Assembly (NCBI RefSeq): GCF_036017915.1
Contig: NZ_CP107929.1
Span: forward strand, 124,001 to 188,000
Direction: 5' to 3'
Origin: Micromonospora sp. NBC_00421
GTDB taxonomy: Bacteria; Actinomycetota; Actinomycetes; Mycobacteriales; Micromonosporaceae
Length of the DNA stretch: 64,000 nucleotides
Translations under genes and position numbers: made by a program
In this document: one piece after another, positions 17,252 to 26,030 of the stretch
Layout: each line of letters starts with the position of its first letter
How positions within the stretch are numbered: the stretch's first letter is position 1
The notes under the pieces: model-generated
Databases searched by the model: none
What the model saw: the letters and a program-made list of their open reading frames with translations, nothing else
Told to the model about the DNA's origin: nothing

Positions 17252-18262
17252 ATGGCGCGACCGATCACGCTCTTCACCGGCCAGTGGGCCGATCTGCCGT
17301 TCGAGGAGGTCTGTCGGCTCGCCTCCGAATGGGGCTACGACGGCCTGGAGATCGCCTGCTGGGGCGACCACTTCGAGGTCGACAAGGCGCTCGCCGACGA
17401 CTCGTACGTCGAGCGCAAGCGGGAGACGCTGGCCAAGTACAACCTGAAGGTCTTCACGATCTCCAACCACCTGGTGGGCCAGGCCGTCTGCGACCATCCG
17501 ATCGACGAGCGGCACCAGGACATCCTGCCCGCCCGGATCTGGGGCGACGGCGAAGCCGAGGGGGTACGCCAGCGGGCCGCCGAGGAGATCAAGGACACCG
17601 CCCGTGCGGCGGCGAAGCTCGGCGTGGACACCGTGGTCGGCTTCACCGGCTCGTCCATCTGGCACACCCTGGCGATGTTCCCGCCGGTGCCGCCGGCGAT
17701 GATCGAACGCGGCTACCAGGACTTCGCCGACCGGTGGAACCCGATCCTCGACGTCTTCGACGAGGTGGGGGTGCGGTTCGCCCACGAGGTGCACCCCAGT
17801 GAGATCGCGTACGACTACTGGACCACCAAGCGGACCCTGGAGGCGATCGGCCACCGGCCCGCGTTCGGGCTCAACTGGGACCCGTCGCACTTCGTGTGGC
17901 AGGAACTGGACCCGGTGAACTTCATCTTCGACTTCGCCGACCGGATCTACCACGTCGACTGCAAGGACGCGAAGGTGCGTACCGGGGACGGGCGGCGGGG
18001 TCGGCTCGCCTCCCACCTGCCCTGGGCGGACCTGCGGCGTGGTTGGGACTTCGTCTCCACCGGTCACGGCGACGTGCCGTGGGAGGACTGCTTCCGGGCG
18101 TTGAACGCCATCGGGTACACCGGGCCCATCTCCGTGGAGTGGGAGGACGCCGGGATGGACCGGCTGGTCGGTGCGCCCGAGGCGCTGGAGTTCGTCCGTC
18201 GGCTGGCCTTCGACGCGCCGACGGCGGCGTTCGACGCGGCGTTCAGCAGCGGCAAGGACTGA
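17252..18262 (+). CDS. sugar phosphate isomerase/epimerase
   Basis: A 336-residue xylose-isomerase-like TIM barrel. Metal-site motifs include [34 protein letters not shown] and the final [11 protein letters not shown]. Members of this subgroup usually sit beside ThuA-domain proteins and Gfo/Idh oxidoreductases in oxidised-sugar pathways; here ThuA genes lie about 5 kb upstream, not adjacent. ATG 17252 has a ribosome site in aggggagag. The gene is monocistronic and ends in a strong shared terminator. Substrate is unknown. Confidence 0.87.
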   Translation: MARPITLFTGQWADLPFEEVCRLASEWGYDGLEIACWGDHFEVDKALADDSYVERKRETLAKYNLKVFTISNHLVGQAVCDHPIDERHQDILPARIWGDGEAEGVRQRAAEEIKDTARAAAKLGVDTVVGFTGSSIWHTLAMFPPVPPAMIERGYQDFADRWNPILDVFDEVGVRFAHEVHPSEIAYDYWTTKRTLEAIGHRPAFGLNWDPSHFVWQELDPVNFIFDFADRIYHVDCKDAKVRTGDGRRGRLASHLPWADLRRGWDFVSTGHGDVPWEDCFRALNAIGYTGPISVEWEDAGMDRLVGAPEALEFVRRLAFDAPTAAFDAAFSSGKD

Positions 18263-18269
18263 GGCACGC

Positions 18270-18303
18270 GTGGGGCCGGTCGCCACCTGGCGACCGGCCC
18301 CAC
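18270..18303. terminator. bidirectional terminator between convergent genes
   Basis: Arms 18270-18285 and 18288-18303 form a 16-bp near-perfect stem (core tggggccggtcgcc). It lies between the isomerase stop and the stop of the minus-strand gene at 18317, so it can serve both. Confidence 0.8.
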
Positions 18304-18316
18304 GACGTACGGACGA

Positions 18317-18700
18317 TCAGATCGTGCTGCCGTTGGTGCCGGTACCCGGCGCCTTGGGCTTCGGGGTGGTCGCCGACGAACTGGTCGGGTTGATGCCCGA
18401 CTTGGCCCCGACCGTGGCCGGGGTGCCCGCGAAGGTGTCGTCCGCCGGGGTCAGCTCCGGCCGGCTGCCGTTGCCCGTGTTGAGCTTCTCGCCGAGCCTG
18501 GACTGGCCGAGCTTGTCCTTGCCCTCGCTGTAAAGGCGGGTCGCCTGGGCCTGCGCGACCCCGGCCGCCTCCTGGACGGTCGGGTGGTCGAGCACCTTGC
18601 GGCCCCGCACGACCAGCTCCTCGTACTTCTCCCGGCCGGCACGGGCGCCCAGGACGAAGCCCGCAGCCAGCCCGCCAAGAAACATGATCTTTCCGCGCAT
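18317..18700 (-). CDS. small YtxH-like membrane-anchored protein
   Basis: A 127-residue protein. The N-terminus MRGKIMFLGGLAAGFVLGARAGREKYEEL is a short hydrophobic anchor with a GxxxG-like pattern, as in YtxH-type stress proteins. It is followed by an amphipathic helix (RKVLDHPTVQEAAGVAQAQATRLY) and a disordered Thr/Pro/Gly tail. Function is not known. The start has a ribosome site (ggaaggagcc) upstream. The gene faces the isomerase gene and shares its terminator. Confidence 0.75.
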   Translation of the reverse strand: MRGKIMFLGGLAAGFVLGARAGREKYEELVVRGRKVLDHPTVQEAAGVAQAQATRLYSEGKDKLGQSRLGEKLNTGNGSRPELTPADDTFAGTPATVGAKSGINPTSSSATTPKPKAPGTGTNGSTI

Positions 18701-18994
18701 GGCGGCTCCTTCCGTACCTGACGCTCCCGTCGCTCCCGCCCGGTGGTTTCCGGCCGGGACCGACCATCGTCGCGCCCCACGTCTTCCTCGGTCGACAGCT
18801 AACTACCCATCCTGCTCCGCGCTCATGCCTGGTTGTACCAGGATGACGATTTGTCCGCATTATTGGCGTCGGCTGTCCCGATTCGTGGCGGCGCGGTCGA
18901 ATGCGGCAACCCCCTGGACCGAACCCCCCCGAAGTCCTGTACTCTTGTGCCGTCCCCGAGCGCCGGAGAGATCCGGCACGACGTGACGACGCAG

Positions 18995-19067
18995 TCCCCC
19001 GTAGCTCAATTGGCAGAGCAGCCGGCTGTTAACCGGCAGGTTTTTGGTTCGAGTCCAAACGGGGGAG
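18995..19067 (+). tRNA. tRNA-Asn (GTT)
   Basis: The 73-nt cloverleaf has acceptor stem TCCCCCG/CGGGGGA, D arm GCTC-GAGC, anticodon stem GCCGG/CCGGC with loop CTGTTAA (anticodon GTT) and T loop TTCGAGT. Discriminator base is G. CCA is not encoded. Confidence 0.96.
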
Positions 19068-19942
19068 CTCAGCCTCCACTTCACGCCCGTCGGCAGTGCC
19101 GGCGGGCGTTTCCGTATGTCCGGTGCCTCAGTTGCCCGGTGCCCTTACTTGATCATCTCCGCCGCCCGCGCTCCCGCCCACTGCCCGCCCTGCTGCCCGT
19201 CGCCTGCTCTGCTGCCCGTCGCCTGCTCTGCGGCCCTTGCCTGCCGCCTGACCGCTGTCTGGTGCCCGCCGCCTGTCTCCTGCCCGCTGTCTCCTGCGCG
19301 CTGTGCTGCCCGCTTTGCTCGTCGTTGCCCGCGCTGTAGCCCGCCGGTTATGGCTCTGCTGCCCGTCGAGCTCTACCGATGTCGATGCTGCTCGTGCCCT
19401 TTGTGGAGATCTGTTGCTGCTCTGGCTGCTCTGGCGACAACAGATCTCCACAAAACTTGGGCGCCATGGCGGCGTGCGGCTCGTCGATGCCCCCGGTTGT
19501 CCGTTCGCCACTTCCGCGCGATCCGGCCTTGCTCATGGCAGCGAACCGTCTGCGTCATCAGATCGACAGGGTCCGCGACGGGCCTGACCGGTGGTGCCGA
19601 GGGCGAAGGGTGGCAGGTGGCGGTGCTGATCAGGGCGAGGGTGGGACGCCTGCCCAGGCCGGGAAGGACGCCCGTCCAAGCCGGGAAGGACGGCGGCGCA
19701 GGTAGGTGGCTTGGGCGGCGGTGGCGCGCCGATCGGGTGGGGCAGGACAGGGTGCGGCAGGCAGCAGAGCGGGCGGCGGCGCAGGGGGCAGTCAGACCGG
19801 CCAGTGGTGGCGGGGTGGAGATGGCGCAATGGGAGGGATGGGGTGGATGGTCGGTTTCGGCCCCGGATGACGTACCCGGGCGGCAGGATGGCAGATGTCG
19901 ACTTAGACTCCCGCTGCGTCGATTGGTGCGTCGATTTGAGGG
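19068..19942. other. 875-bp region without a supported gene
   Basis: After tRNA-Asn the plus strand is pyrimidine-rich and repetitive: a 19-bp tandem duplication (gctgcccgtcgcctgctct) at 19192-19229, further ctgcccg runs to about 19330, a long stem-loop at 19400-19454 and a gggaaggacg repeat near 19660-19690. Open frames exist on both strands but none shows a domain, ribosome site or consistent codon usage. It may be decayed DNA next to the tRNA. Confidence 0.55.
19400..19454. repeat. long stem-loop, 17-bp perfect arms
   Basis: Arms 19400-19416 and 19438-19454 (tttgtggagatctgttg and its complement) flank a 21-nt loop rich in ctgctctgg. Local base composition is more AT-rich than the surroundings. 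The architecture matches the other extragenic stem-loops in this window but the sequence differs. Confidence 0.8.
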
Positions 19943-22081
19943 GTGACCGAGAAGATGGTCGGTGGACGGGGCCGGGGTGCGGCCACGCTGATCGCCGTGG
20001 CGGTCGTCCTGGCCTGGCTGGTCGTCGGCGGGGTCGCCGGGCCGTACGCCGGCAAGCTGGGCGACGTCGCGACGAACGACAACGCCTCCTTTCTGCCCGC
20101 CGACGCCGAGGCGACCCGGGCGCAGGACCTGGCCGCCGGCTTCGTCGCGCAGCCGACCACCCCCGCCCTGGTGGTGTACGCGCGCAGCACCGGCATCACC
20201 GCCGCCGACAAGCAGCGGGCCGTCGCCGACAGCGCCCGGTTCGCCCAGCTCAAAGGTGTGCTGGGGCCGCTGCCCCCGCCGATCGCCAGCCAGGACGGGC
20301 AGGCCCTCCAGGTGGTGGTGCCGATCGACGACTCCGAAGGGGAGCAGATCGGCCAGGTGGTGGACGAACTCCGCACGATCGCAGGGGGCGACCGGAACGG
20401 GCTCACCGTCGACGTCGCCGGCCCGGCCGGGCTGCTCGCCGACCTGATCGAGGTCTTCTCCGCGATCGACGGGCCCCTGCTGCTTGTCACCCTGGTGGTG
20501 GTGCTGGTCATCCTGCTGATCGTCTACCGCAGCCCGGTGCTCTGGATCTTCCCGCTGCTGGCGGCGGGGATGTCGTACTCGCTGGCGTCGGTCTTCGTCT
20601 ACTACCTGGCGAAGAACGACGTGATCAAGCTGAACGGGCAGGCGCAGGGCATCCTCACCGTGCTCGTCTTCGGTGCCGGGACCGACTACGCGCTGCTGCT
20701 GATCGCCCGCTACCGGGAGGAGTTGCACCGGCACGAGCGCCCCTGGGATGCCATGCGCACCGCCTGGCGTGGTGCCGCCCCGGCCATCGCCGCCTCCGGT
20801 GCCACCGTCATCGTCAGCCTGCTCTGCCTGCTGCTGTCCAGCCTGAACTCCAACCGGGCGCTCGGCCCGGTCGCCGCCATCGGCATCGCCGCCACCCTGC
20901 TGGTGATGCTGACCTTCCTGCCCGCCCTGCTGGTGCTCGGCGGCCGGCGGGCGTTCTGGCCGCGTACCCCCAGGGTCGATCTTGCCGATGCGCAGGCCGA
21001 ACACGGGCTGTGGGCCCGGATCGCCCGCTTCGTCGCCCGCCGGGCCCGGGTGGTCTGGTTGACCACCGCCGGGGTGCTGGCCCTGCTCGTGCTCGGCCTC
21101 ACCCAGCTCGGCGCCACCACGCTGGGCCAGTCCGAGCTGTTCACCAACCGCACCGACTCGGTCGCCGGGCAGGAGGTGATCGCCCGGCACTACCCGGCCG
21201 GCACCGGCAGCCCGGCGACCATCTTCACCCGGGAGCAGACCGCCCAGCAGGTCGCCCGGGTCGCGCAGGGCGTCGCCGGGGTGGCCGCCGTCCGCCCGGT
21301 GACCCGGCGGGACCAGGCCGGCCCACCGGATCCGAACGCCCCGCCCCTGGTCGTCGACGGGCGGGCGCAGCTGGAGGCGACCCTTACCGACCCGCCGGAC
21401 AGCGACGCCGCCGAGCGGACGATCCGTGACCTACGCGAGGCGGTGCACCGGGTGCCGGCCGCCGACGCCGTGGTCGGCGGGTTCACCGCGATCGACGTGG
21501 ACACCTCCGACGCGTCGACCCGGGACCGCAACGTGATCATCCCGGTCGTCCTGGTGGTGATCGCGGTGATCCTGGCCCTGCTGTTGCGGGCGCTGGTCGC
21601 GCCGGTGCTGCTGATCGCGACGGTGGTGCTGTCGTTCCTGGCCACCCTCGGGCTCTGCGCGATGATCTTCACCTACCTGCTGGACTTCCCCGGCGTCGAC
21701 GCGTCCTTCCCGCTCTTCGCCTTCGTCTTCCTGGTCGCCCTGGGCATCGACTACAACATCTTCCTGATGAGCCGGGTACGCGAGGAGTCGGTCCGCCGGG
21801 GCACCCGGGCCGGGGTGCTGGCCGGGCTGACCGTCACCGGCGGCGTGATCACCTCGGCCGGCATCGTGCTCGCCGCCACCTTCTCCGCACTGGCCGTACT
21901 CCCGCTGGTGGTGCTCGTGGAGCTGGGCGTGGCGGTCGCGGTCGGCGTACTGCTGGACACCATCGTGGTCCGCTCGCTGCTGGTGCCCGCGCTGTCGTAC
22001 GACATCGGGCCGAAGGTCTGGTGGCCGAGCCGGTTGTCCCGGTCGGTGCGCGACGACGCGGAGGTGGAACGTGCCCGCTGA
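19943..22081 (+). CDS. MMPL/RND-family transporter
   Basis: A 712-residue membrane protein of the MMPL class. One N-terminal helix (about 14-33) precedes an extracytoplasmic domain (DNASFLPADAEATRAQDLAAGF). Five clustered helices with GAGTDYALLLIARYREE follow. A second helix/loop half ends with LGIDYNIFLMSRVREE, the duplicated Asp-Tyr proton-relay motif of RND pumps. Such proteins export lipids or drugs using proton flow. GTG 19943 has little ribosome-site support; the ATG at 19955 is an alternative start. The 3' end overlaps the next gene by 11 bp, so they form an operon. Confidence 0.9.
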   Translation: MTEKMVGGRGRGAATLIAVAVVLAWLVVGGVAGPYAGKLGDVATNDNASFLPADAEATRAQDLAAGFVAQPTTPALVVYARSTGITAADKQRAVADSARFAQLKGVLGPLPPPIASQDGQALQVVVPIDDSEGEQIGQVVDELRTIAGGDRNGLTVDVAGPAGLLADLIEVFSAIDGPLLLVTLVVVLVILLIVYRSPVLWIFPLLAAGMSYSLASVFVYYLAKNDVIKLNGQAQGILTVLVFGAGTDYALLLIARYREELHRHERPWDAMRTAWRGAAPAIAASGATVIVSLLCLLLSSLNSNRALGPVAAIGIAATLLVMLTFLPALLVLGGRRAFWPRTPRVDLADAQAEHGLWARIARFVARRARVVWLTTAGVLALLVLGLTQLGATTLGQSELFTNRTDSVAGQEVIARHYPAGTGSPATIFTREQTAQQVARVAQGVAGVAAVRPVTRRDQAGPPDPNAPPLVVDGRAQLEATLTDPPDSDAAERTIRDLREAVHRVPAADAVVGGFTAIDVDTSDASTRDRNVIIPVVLVVIAVILALLLRALVAPVLLIATVVLSFLATLGLCAMIFTYLLDFPGVDASFPLFAFVFLVALGIDYNIFLMSRVREESVRRGTRAGVLAGLTVTGGVITSAGIVLAATFSALAVLPLVVLVELGVAVAVGVLLDTIVVRSLLVPALSYDIGPKVWWPSRLSRSVRDDAEVERAR

Positions 22082-23312
22082 GACGGACGTGGTGATCGTC
22101 GGCGGTGGCCTGGCCGGGCTGGCGGTCGCCCGCCGGCTGCACCGGGCCGGGGTGCCCTGGCGGCTGCTGGAGGCCGGCGACCGGCTCGGCGGCCGGGTCG
22201 CCACCGACGCCGTCGACGGATACCTGCTCGACCGGGGTTTTCAGGTGCTCAACACCGCGTACCCGAGGCTCGGCACCCTGCTCGACCTGGGCACCCTCGA
22301 CCTCGGGTGGTTCACCTCCGGGGTGCTGGTCCGCCGGGGCGACCGCCTCGACCGGCTGGTCCACCCGGTCCGCGAACCCGGCGGCGCACCGGCCACCGCG
22401 CTCGCCGGCATCGGCTCGCTGCTCGACCGGCTGCGCTTCGCCGCCCTCGCCACCGGCTGCGCCACCCTGCCGGCGCACCGGCTGCTCACCGCGCCGGAGA
22501 CCACGAGCGAGGCGGCCCTGCGCCGGGCCGGGCTCTCCGACACCATCATCGAGGAGCTGATCCGGCCGTTCCTGTCCGGCGTGCTCATCGACCGGGAGCT
22601 GGAGACCTCCAGCCATGTGCTGGCGATGATCCTGCGCTCCTTCGCCCGGGGTCGGATCGGGCTGCCCGCCCGGGGGATGGCCGCGCTGCCGCAGGCCGTG
22701 GCCGCCCCGCTCCCCGTCGACCTGGTCACCTGCGACACCCCGGTCACCGAGGTCGCGCCCGGCCGGGTCCGCACCCCGGCCGGTGAGATCGAGTGCCGCG
22801 CCGTCGTGGTCGCGGTCGACCCGACCGCGGCGAGCACGCTGCTGCCCACCCTGCCGCGGGTACGTACGCACAGCTACACCACCTACTACCACAGCGCCCC
22901 CGAAGCGCCGCTCGACGAACCGATCCTGCTCGTCGACGGCGACCGGCGGGAACTCGTAGCCAACACGGTGGTCGTCAGCCGGGCCGCGCCGTCGTACGCC
23001 CCACCGGGCCGGCACCTGGTGGCCACCTCCGTGGTCGGCCCCGACGCCCCGCCCGAGCCGACGATCCGGGCCGAACTGGACCGGTTGTACGGACGCTCGA
23101 CAGCCGACTGGACCCACCTGACCACTGTCTCGATCCCGCACGCGTTGCCCGCCGCGCCACCGCCGCAGGGGCGGCTGCGCAAGCCGGTGGCCCTCGGCGA
23201 CGGGCTCTTCGTGGCCGGCGACCACCGGGACAGCCCCTCCATCCAGGGGGCCCTCGCCAGCGGGTGGCGGACGGCCGGCGCGGTGCTCGCGGAACTCCGC
23301 GCGGCGGGCTGA
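22071..23312 (+). CDS. FAD-dependent amine-oxidase/phytoene-desaturase-like oxidoreductase
   Basis: A 413-residue flavoprotein. The dinucleotide motif VVIVGGGLAGLAVARRLHRAG is at residues 7-27, followed by LEAGDRLGGRVATD, the RLGGR substrate/FAD motif of the amine oxidase and protoporphyrinogen oxidase superfamily. The C-terminal GDHRDSPSIQGALASG closes the FAD site. No carotenoid or haem genes lie nearby, so the substrate is unknown. GTG 22071 overlaps the transporter by 11 bp, which couples the two genes. Confidence 0.87.
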   Translation: MPAETDVVIVGGGLAGLAVARRLHRAGVPWRLLEAGDRLGGRVATDAVDGYLLDRGFQVLNTAYPRLGTLLDLGTLDLGWFTSGVLVRRGDRLDRLVHPVREPGGAPATALAGIGSLLDRLRFAALATGCATLPAHRLLTAPETTSEAALRRAGLSDTIIEELIRPFLSGVLIDRELETSSHVLAMILRSFARGRIGLPARGMAALPQAVAAPLPVDLVTCDTPVTEVAPGRVRTPAGEIECRAVVVAVDPTAASTLLPTLPRVRTHSYTTYYHSAPEAPLDEPILLVDGDRRELVANTVVVSRAAPSYAPPGRHLVATSVVGPDAPPEPTIRAELDRLYGRSTADWTHLTTVSIPHALPAAPPPQGRLRKPVALGDGLFVAGDHRDSPSIQGALASGWRTAGAVLAELRAAG

Positions 23313-23442
23313 TTCGAGTGCCTCCGGGGTGACTGCTGACTGTTATTCTCGCGTAGCCCATCGTGGCCACCGGTTCGCCGGGCGCACCGGTTCGGTGGTG
23401 GCCGGTGGTCCGCCGGGCGGGTTACGATCCGGCGCGGCATCG

Positions 23443-23519
23443 GGGGCGGTAGCTCAGCCGGTTAGAGCAGGGGACTCATAATCCCTCGGTCGCGGGTTCG
23501 AACCCCGCCCGCCCCACCA
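23443..23519 (+). tRNA. tRNA-Met (CAT), elongator type
   Basis: Acceptor GGGGCGG/CCGCCCC with discriminator A and an encoded CCA (23517-23519). The anticodon loop CTCATAA gives CAT; the T loop is TTCGAAC. The ACTCATAATC core followed by GGTCGCGGGTTCGA matches actinobacterial elongator tRNA-Met as I recall it. A tRNA-Ile with lysidine-modified CAT cannot be fully excluded. Confidence 0.93.
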
Positions 23520-23760
23520 GCCAAAACGCAGGCCGACTGGTCCTCCCGTTCGGCTGCTCATGGTGCGACGAGCTTGTGTCCTGTCCCCATGGGGACAGTA
23601 GGCACGGGCCGGCGGGCGAAATCCAGCAACTGCCCACGGTGTGCGCCACGTCCCACGGTTACCTCGTTGCCTTGTGCCGTCGCTCGCGTTCTGAGCTGTG
23701 GGAGGCGCGTCCTTGGCCGTCCCGATGGTCTTGACTCGCAAGACATGAAAGGGTGTTCCG

Positions 23761-24240
23761 ATGAGCGTCACGTTAGCTGTGAGTCACCAGCCCGGCATCC
23801 TGGGTGTCGGTTACGAAGGTCGCTCCATCGACGAGTTCGTCAGCGGACTGGTGAGCGCGGGCGTCACGCGACTGGTCGATGTCCGGATGACGCCGATCTC
23901 CCGGAAGCGTGGCTTCAGCAAGTCGGCGCTCGGTCACGCGCTCGCCGCGCAGGGGATCACGTACGAGCACCGTCGCGAGCTCGGCAACCCCAAGGAGAAT
24001 CGCCCCGGGTTCGGTGGCACGCCTGAGGAATTGGAGTTGGCGCGTGCCGTGTACGCCACCCGGCTTAGCCAGGGTGAGTCACTGGCAGCCCTCGACGCGC
24101 TCGCTGAGACGGCCCAGCGCGAGCTGATTGCACTGCTCTGCTTCGAGGCGGATGAGAGCCGGTGCCACCGCCAGGTCGTGATGCGTGCGCTCGAAGACCG
24201 GACATCTATCGCTGTGGCCAGTACACCCCCAGCACGCTGA
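23761..24240 (+). CDS. DUF488 domain-containing protein
   Basis: A 159-residue protein of the DUF488 family. Characteristic motifs are GVGYEGRSIDEFV, LVDVRMTPISRKRGFSKSAL, and the C-terminal LLCFEADESRCHRQVV with the conserved Cys and Arg/His residues. The biochemical function of the family is unknown; members often occur in mobile or defence-rich regions. ATG 23761 has a ribosome site in gaaaggg. It lies 241 bp after tRNA-Met, in DNA with lower GC than the core genes, and its last 35 bp overlap the end of the convergent gene at 24206. Confidence 0.87.
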   Translation: MSVTLAVSHQPGILGVGYEGRSIDEFVSGLVSAGVTRLVDVRMTPISRKRGFSKSALGHALAAQGITYEHRRELGNPKENRPGFGGTPEELELARAVYATRLSQGESLAALDALAETAQRELIALLCFEADESRCHRQVVMRALEDRTSIAVASTPPAR

Positions 24241-25045
24241 AGACGTGGACCCGCTTGGCCTGGTTGCCGACGTAGAAGGCGACGTCACGGTTCGGCGCGC
24301 ACATCTCTCCGAGAAACTTGGTCTCCAGCGCTTCCCGTAGCGCAGCGTCCGAGTAGCCGACGAGCCGGCGTTGCAGCGCTACCAGTTCCCAGTCGATGAC
24401 GTGCTGCTTGTGTCCGTTGCATCCATGTTCGTGGCAGCGGTAGTGGTATGCGGCTTTGAAGCGGGGTGCCTGTAGCGGAGATCTGCTCCGGCCGCTGAAG
24501 AGGTCCGGTTGGCTTGCGTATGCCTCAATCTTGCGTTGCTCGTCAGGAGTCCAGCCGTCGTGCGGCGTGACCTTGAGCGTGTGAACTTCCTTGGGACGTA
24601 CCAGGGCCAGTGATTTGGCGTCCGCGTGATCTCGGGCTTCGCGGTTGAGTCGGCACATCGAATCCTCGACGGCCGGGTCAAGCAGCGGCTGTCGCGACCT
24701 CCAGCCGTCGAGATGGCGCTCCTTCTGAATCCGGTCCATGATCGGCTTCCAGCTTTCGCGCCGCTGATCCTGCCGTGCCGGCTTGGCATCGACGGAGATG
24801 ATGTCGTACTTCTTGAACGCCTCGTCGCTGTCGAGGTGCCGGAAATTGATCGGGTAGAGGCGCACCCACGTGGGCTTGAGCACGTCCGTCCGCAGGCCGG
24901 CTACGCAGACGGTTTCCCCGTACCTCTCCGACGGGTTCGGTGCCGCCTTCACTGTGATCAGTAGCTGTAGCCGAACGACGCGATCGTCGGCGGGCTTCGG
25001 GTCGGGGTCGGCCTCACCACTACCGAAGAGCGACATCTGGGCCAC
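24206..25045 (-). CDS. uncharacterised protein with C-terminal Cys/His cluster, partner of DUF488
   Basis: A 279-residue soluble protein. The N-terminal domain reads LLITVKAAPNPSERYGETVCVAGLR and WVRLYPINFRHL; the C-terminal half holds YRCHEHGCNGHKQHVIDWEL, a likely zinc-binding cluster, and ends with the beta-rich VHVFSVLGVYW. I cannot name the family with certainty; the start vaguely recalls OB-fold-containing proteins found near DUF488 genes. GTG 25045 is supported by GGAGG 6 nt upstream. Codon use is less GC-biased than in flanking genes. Its stop lies inside the 3' end of the DUF488 gene on the other strand. Confidence 0.75.
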   Translation of the reverse strand: MAQMSLFGSGEADPDPKPADDRVVRLQLLITVKAAPNPSERYGETVCVAGLRTDVLKPTWVRLYPINFRHLDSDEAFKKYDIISVDAKPARQDQRRESWKPIMDRIQKERHLDGWRSRQPLLDPAVEDSMCRLNREARDHADAKSLALVRPKEVHTLKVTPHDGWTPDEQRKIEAYASQPDLFSGRSRSPLQAPRFKAAYHYRCHEHGCNGHKQHVIDWELVALQRRLVGYSDAALREALETKFLGEMCAPNRDVAFYVGNQAKRVHVFSVLGVYWPQR

Positions 25046-25368
25046 GCGCGCCTCCAGCTTAGATAGCCCTAGGTAGTCGTGCGATCACACGATCATTCAG
25101 GTTCTCATGAGATTGACGGATTCGTATAGAGCGTGATGCTGCTCGTGGTCGAAGCGCCTCCGTCCGCCCCCGCCCCATCCTCCGAAAGTGGCGTTTGAAC
25201 TGCTGTTTCTTGCAGCCCTGGGCAAGGTCCAATGCGCAACGGGGTGCTGGAGCCAGCGGTAGCCGGAGCGCCGGTGGGTGGGCTGATGTCGGTCGGGCAC
25301 GCTGTTCGTCGCGCGTGCTCGCGGATCCGGGGAGCCTCAGGTGCGGCAGTGTGGCCTACGCTGCCGGG
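25046..25368. other. 323-bp divergent promoter region
   Basis: AT-richer DNA between divergent genes (for example ctcatgagattgacggattcgtatag near 25104-25130). It must hold the promoter of the minus-strand gene and the TACGCT box for the plus-strand gene. No gene seen. Confidence 0.45.
25357..25362 (+). promoter_or_regulatory. -10 box for a leaderless mRNA
   Basis: TACGCT followed by 6 nt (gccggg) and then ATG 25369. The spacing equals that seen before 13137, 40482 and 41970, and it decides the start of the short membrane protein. Confidence 0.5.
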
Positions 25369-25833
25369 ATGAAAGCGGGCACGGGTGCTGGCCGAGTCGA
25401 CGGCGGGCATCAGGAGGAGGCCGGTACGAGCAGGGGGAGGACCGTGCTTGTGGTCGCCGGCATCCTGGTGACGCTGCTCGTGGGCGGCTTTGCCTGGCGC
25501 GCACTGTGGCCGGTTCGCATCGACGCCTTGTGTGGGGTCTTTCAGTCCCGCCAGGGTGGGGTCATCCAGATCACGGCAGAGCGCGCCTTCACGGTGTCTG
25601 GGGCCATCTTCGGTGCCAACATGGACGGATCGGACACGGTCTCCGGGAGTGGTCAGCTGCGACCGGGTGACCTGGCAGCGGATGGGCGGCTGGTCCTGAG
25701 GATGACGGATGTCAGATCGACCCTGGAATTGAACACTCAGCGCAGTTGGCGGGGCGAGGTGAGCCTGTGGCAGTGGGCCGATGACCCGGATACCGGGGAG
25801 CGTGAGACCTTCGTCCGGCAGTCTGCCTGCTGA
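25369..25833 (+). CDS. short membrane-anchored protein of unknown function
   Basis: A 154-residue protein with a polar head, one hydrophobic segment (about residues 25-45, TVLVVAGILVTLLVGGFAW) and a roughly 105-residue beta-rich extracytoplasmic domain. The sequence contains CGVFQSRQGGVIQIT and a final Cys; the two Cys residues could form a disulfide. I do not recognise the family. The ATG is supported by a leaderless promoter. Base composition is close to that of the neighbouring DUF488 cassette. Confidence 0.6.
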   Translation: MKAGTGAGRVDGGHQEEAGTSRGRTVLVVAGILVTLLVGGFAWRALWPVRIDALCGVFQSRQGGVIQITAERAFTVSGAIFGANMDGSDTVSGSGQLRPGDLAADGRLVLRMTDVRSTLELNTQRSWRGEVSLWQWADDPDTGERETFVRQSAC

Positions 25834-26030
25834 TCGCGTCTACGGTCGGCATCTGGCCACCGATGGCAGGGGTGTGCAAGGTGGAGGCATGGCGCTTCGT
25901 GGCCTCTGTCATGACGAGTCTGGCCATGAGCCTCCTCGGTCTTGCGCTGGCGGCCACCTTTCGGGGCGTGTCCGAGTGGCACATGCAGCGATCGATGGCC
26001 TCCATGAGCGCAGCAGGGTCGTTCGGGGAT

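Noticed and set aside
19943..23312. MMPL plus FAD oxidoreductase as part of a natural-product cluster
   Set aside because: Neither a synthase nor a tailoring set surrounds them; two genes alone do not support a biosynthetic cluster.
23443..26000. Direct repeat of the tRNA-Met 3' end as an attachment site for the accessory cassette
   Set aside because: I searched by eye downstream for gttcgaaccccgc and the acceptor end and found only weak C-rich matches; there is no integrase gene either.
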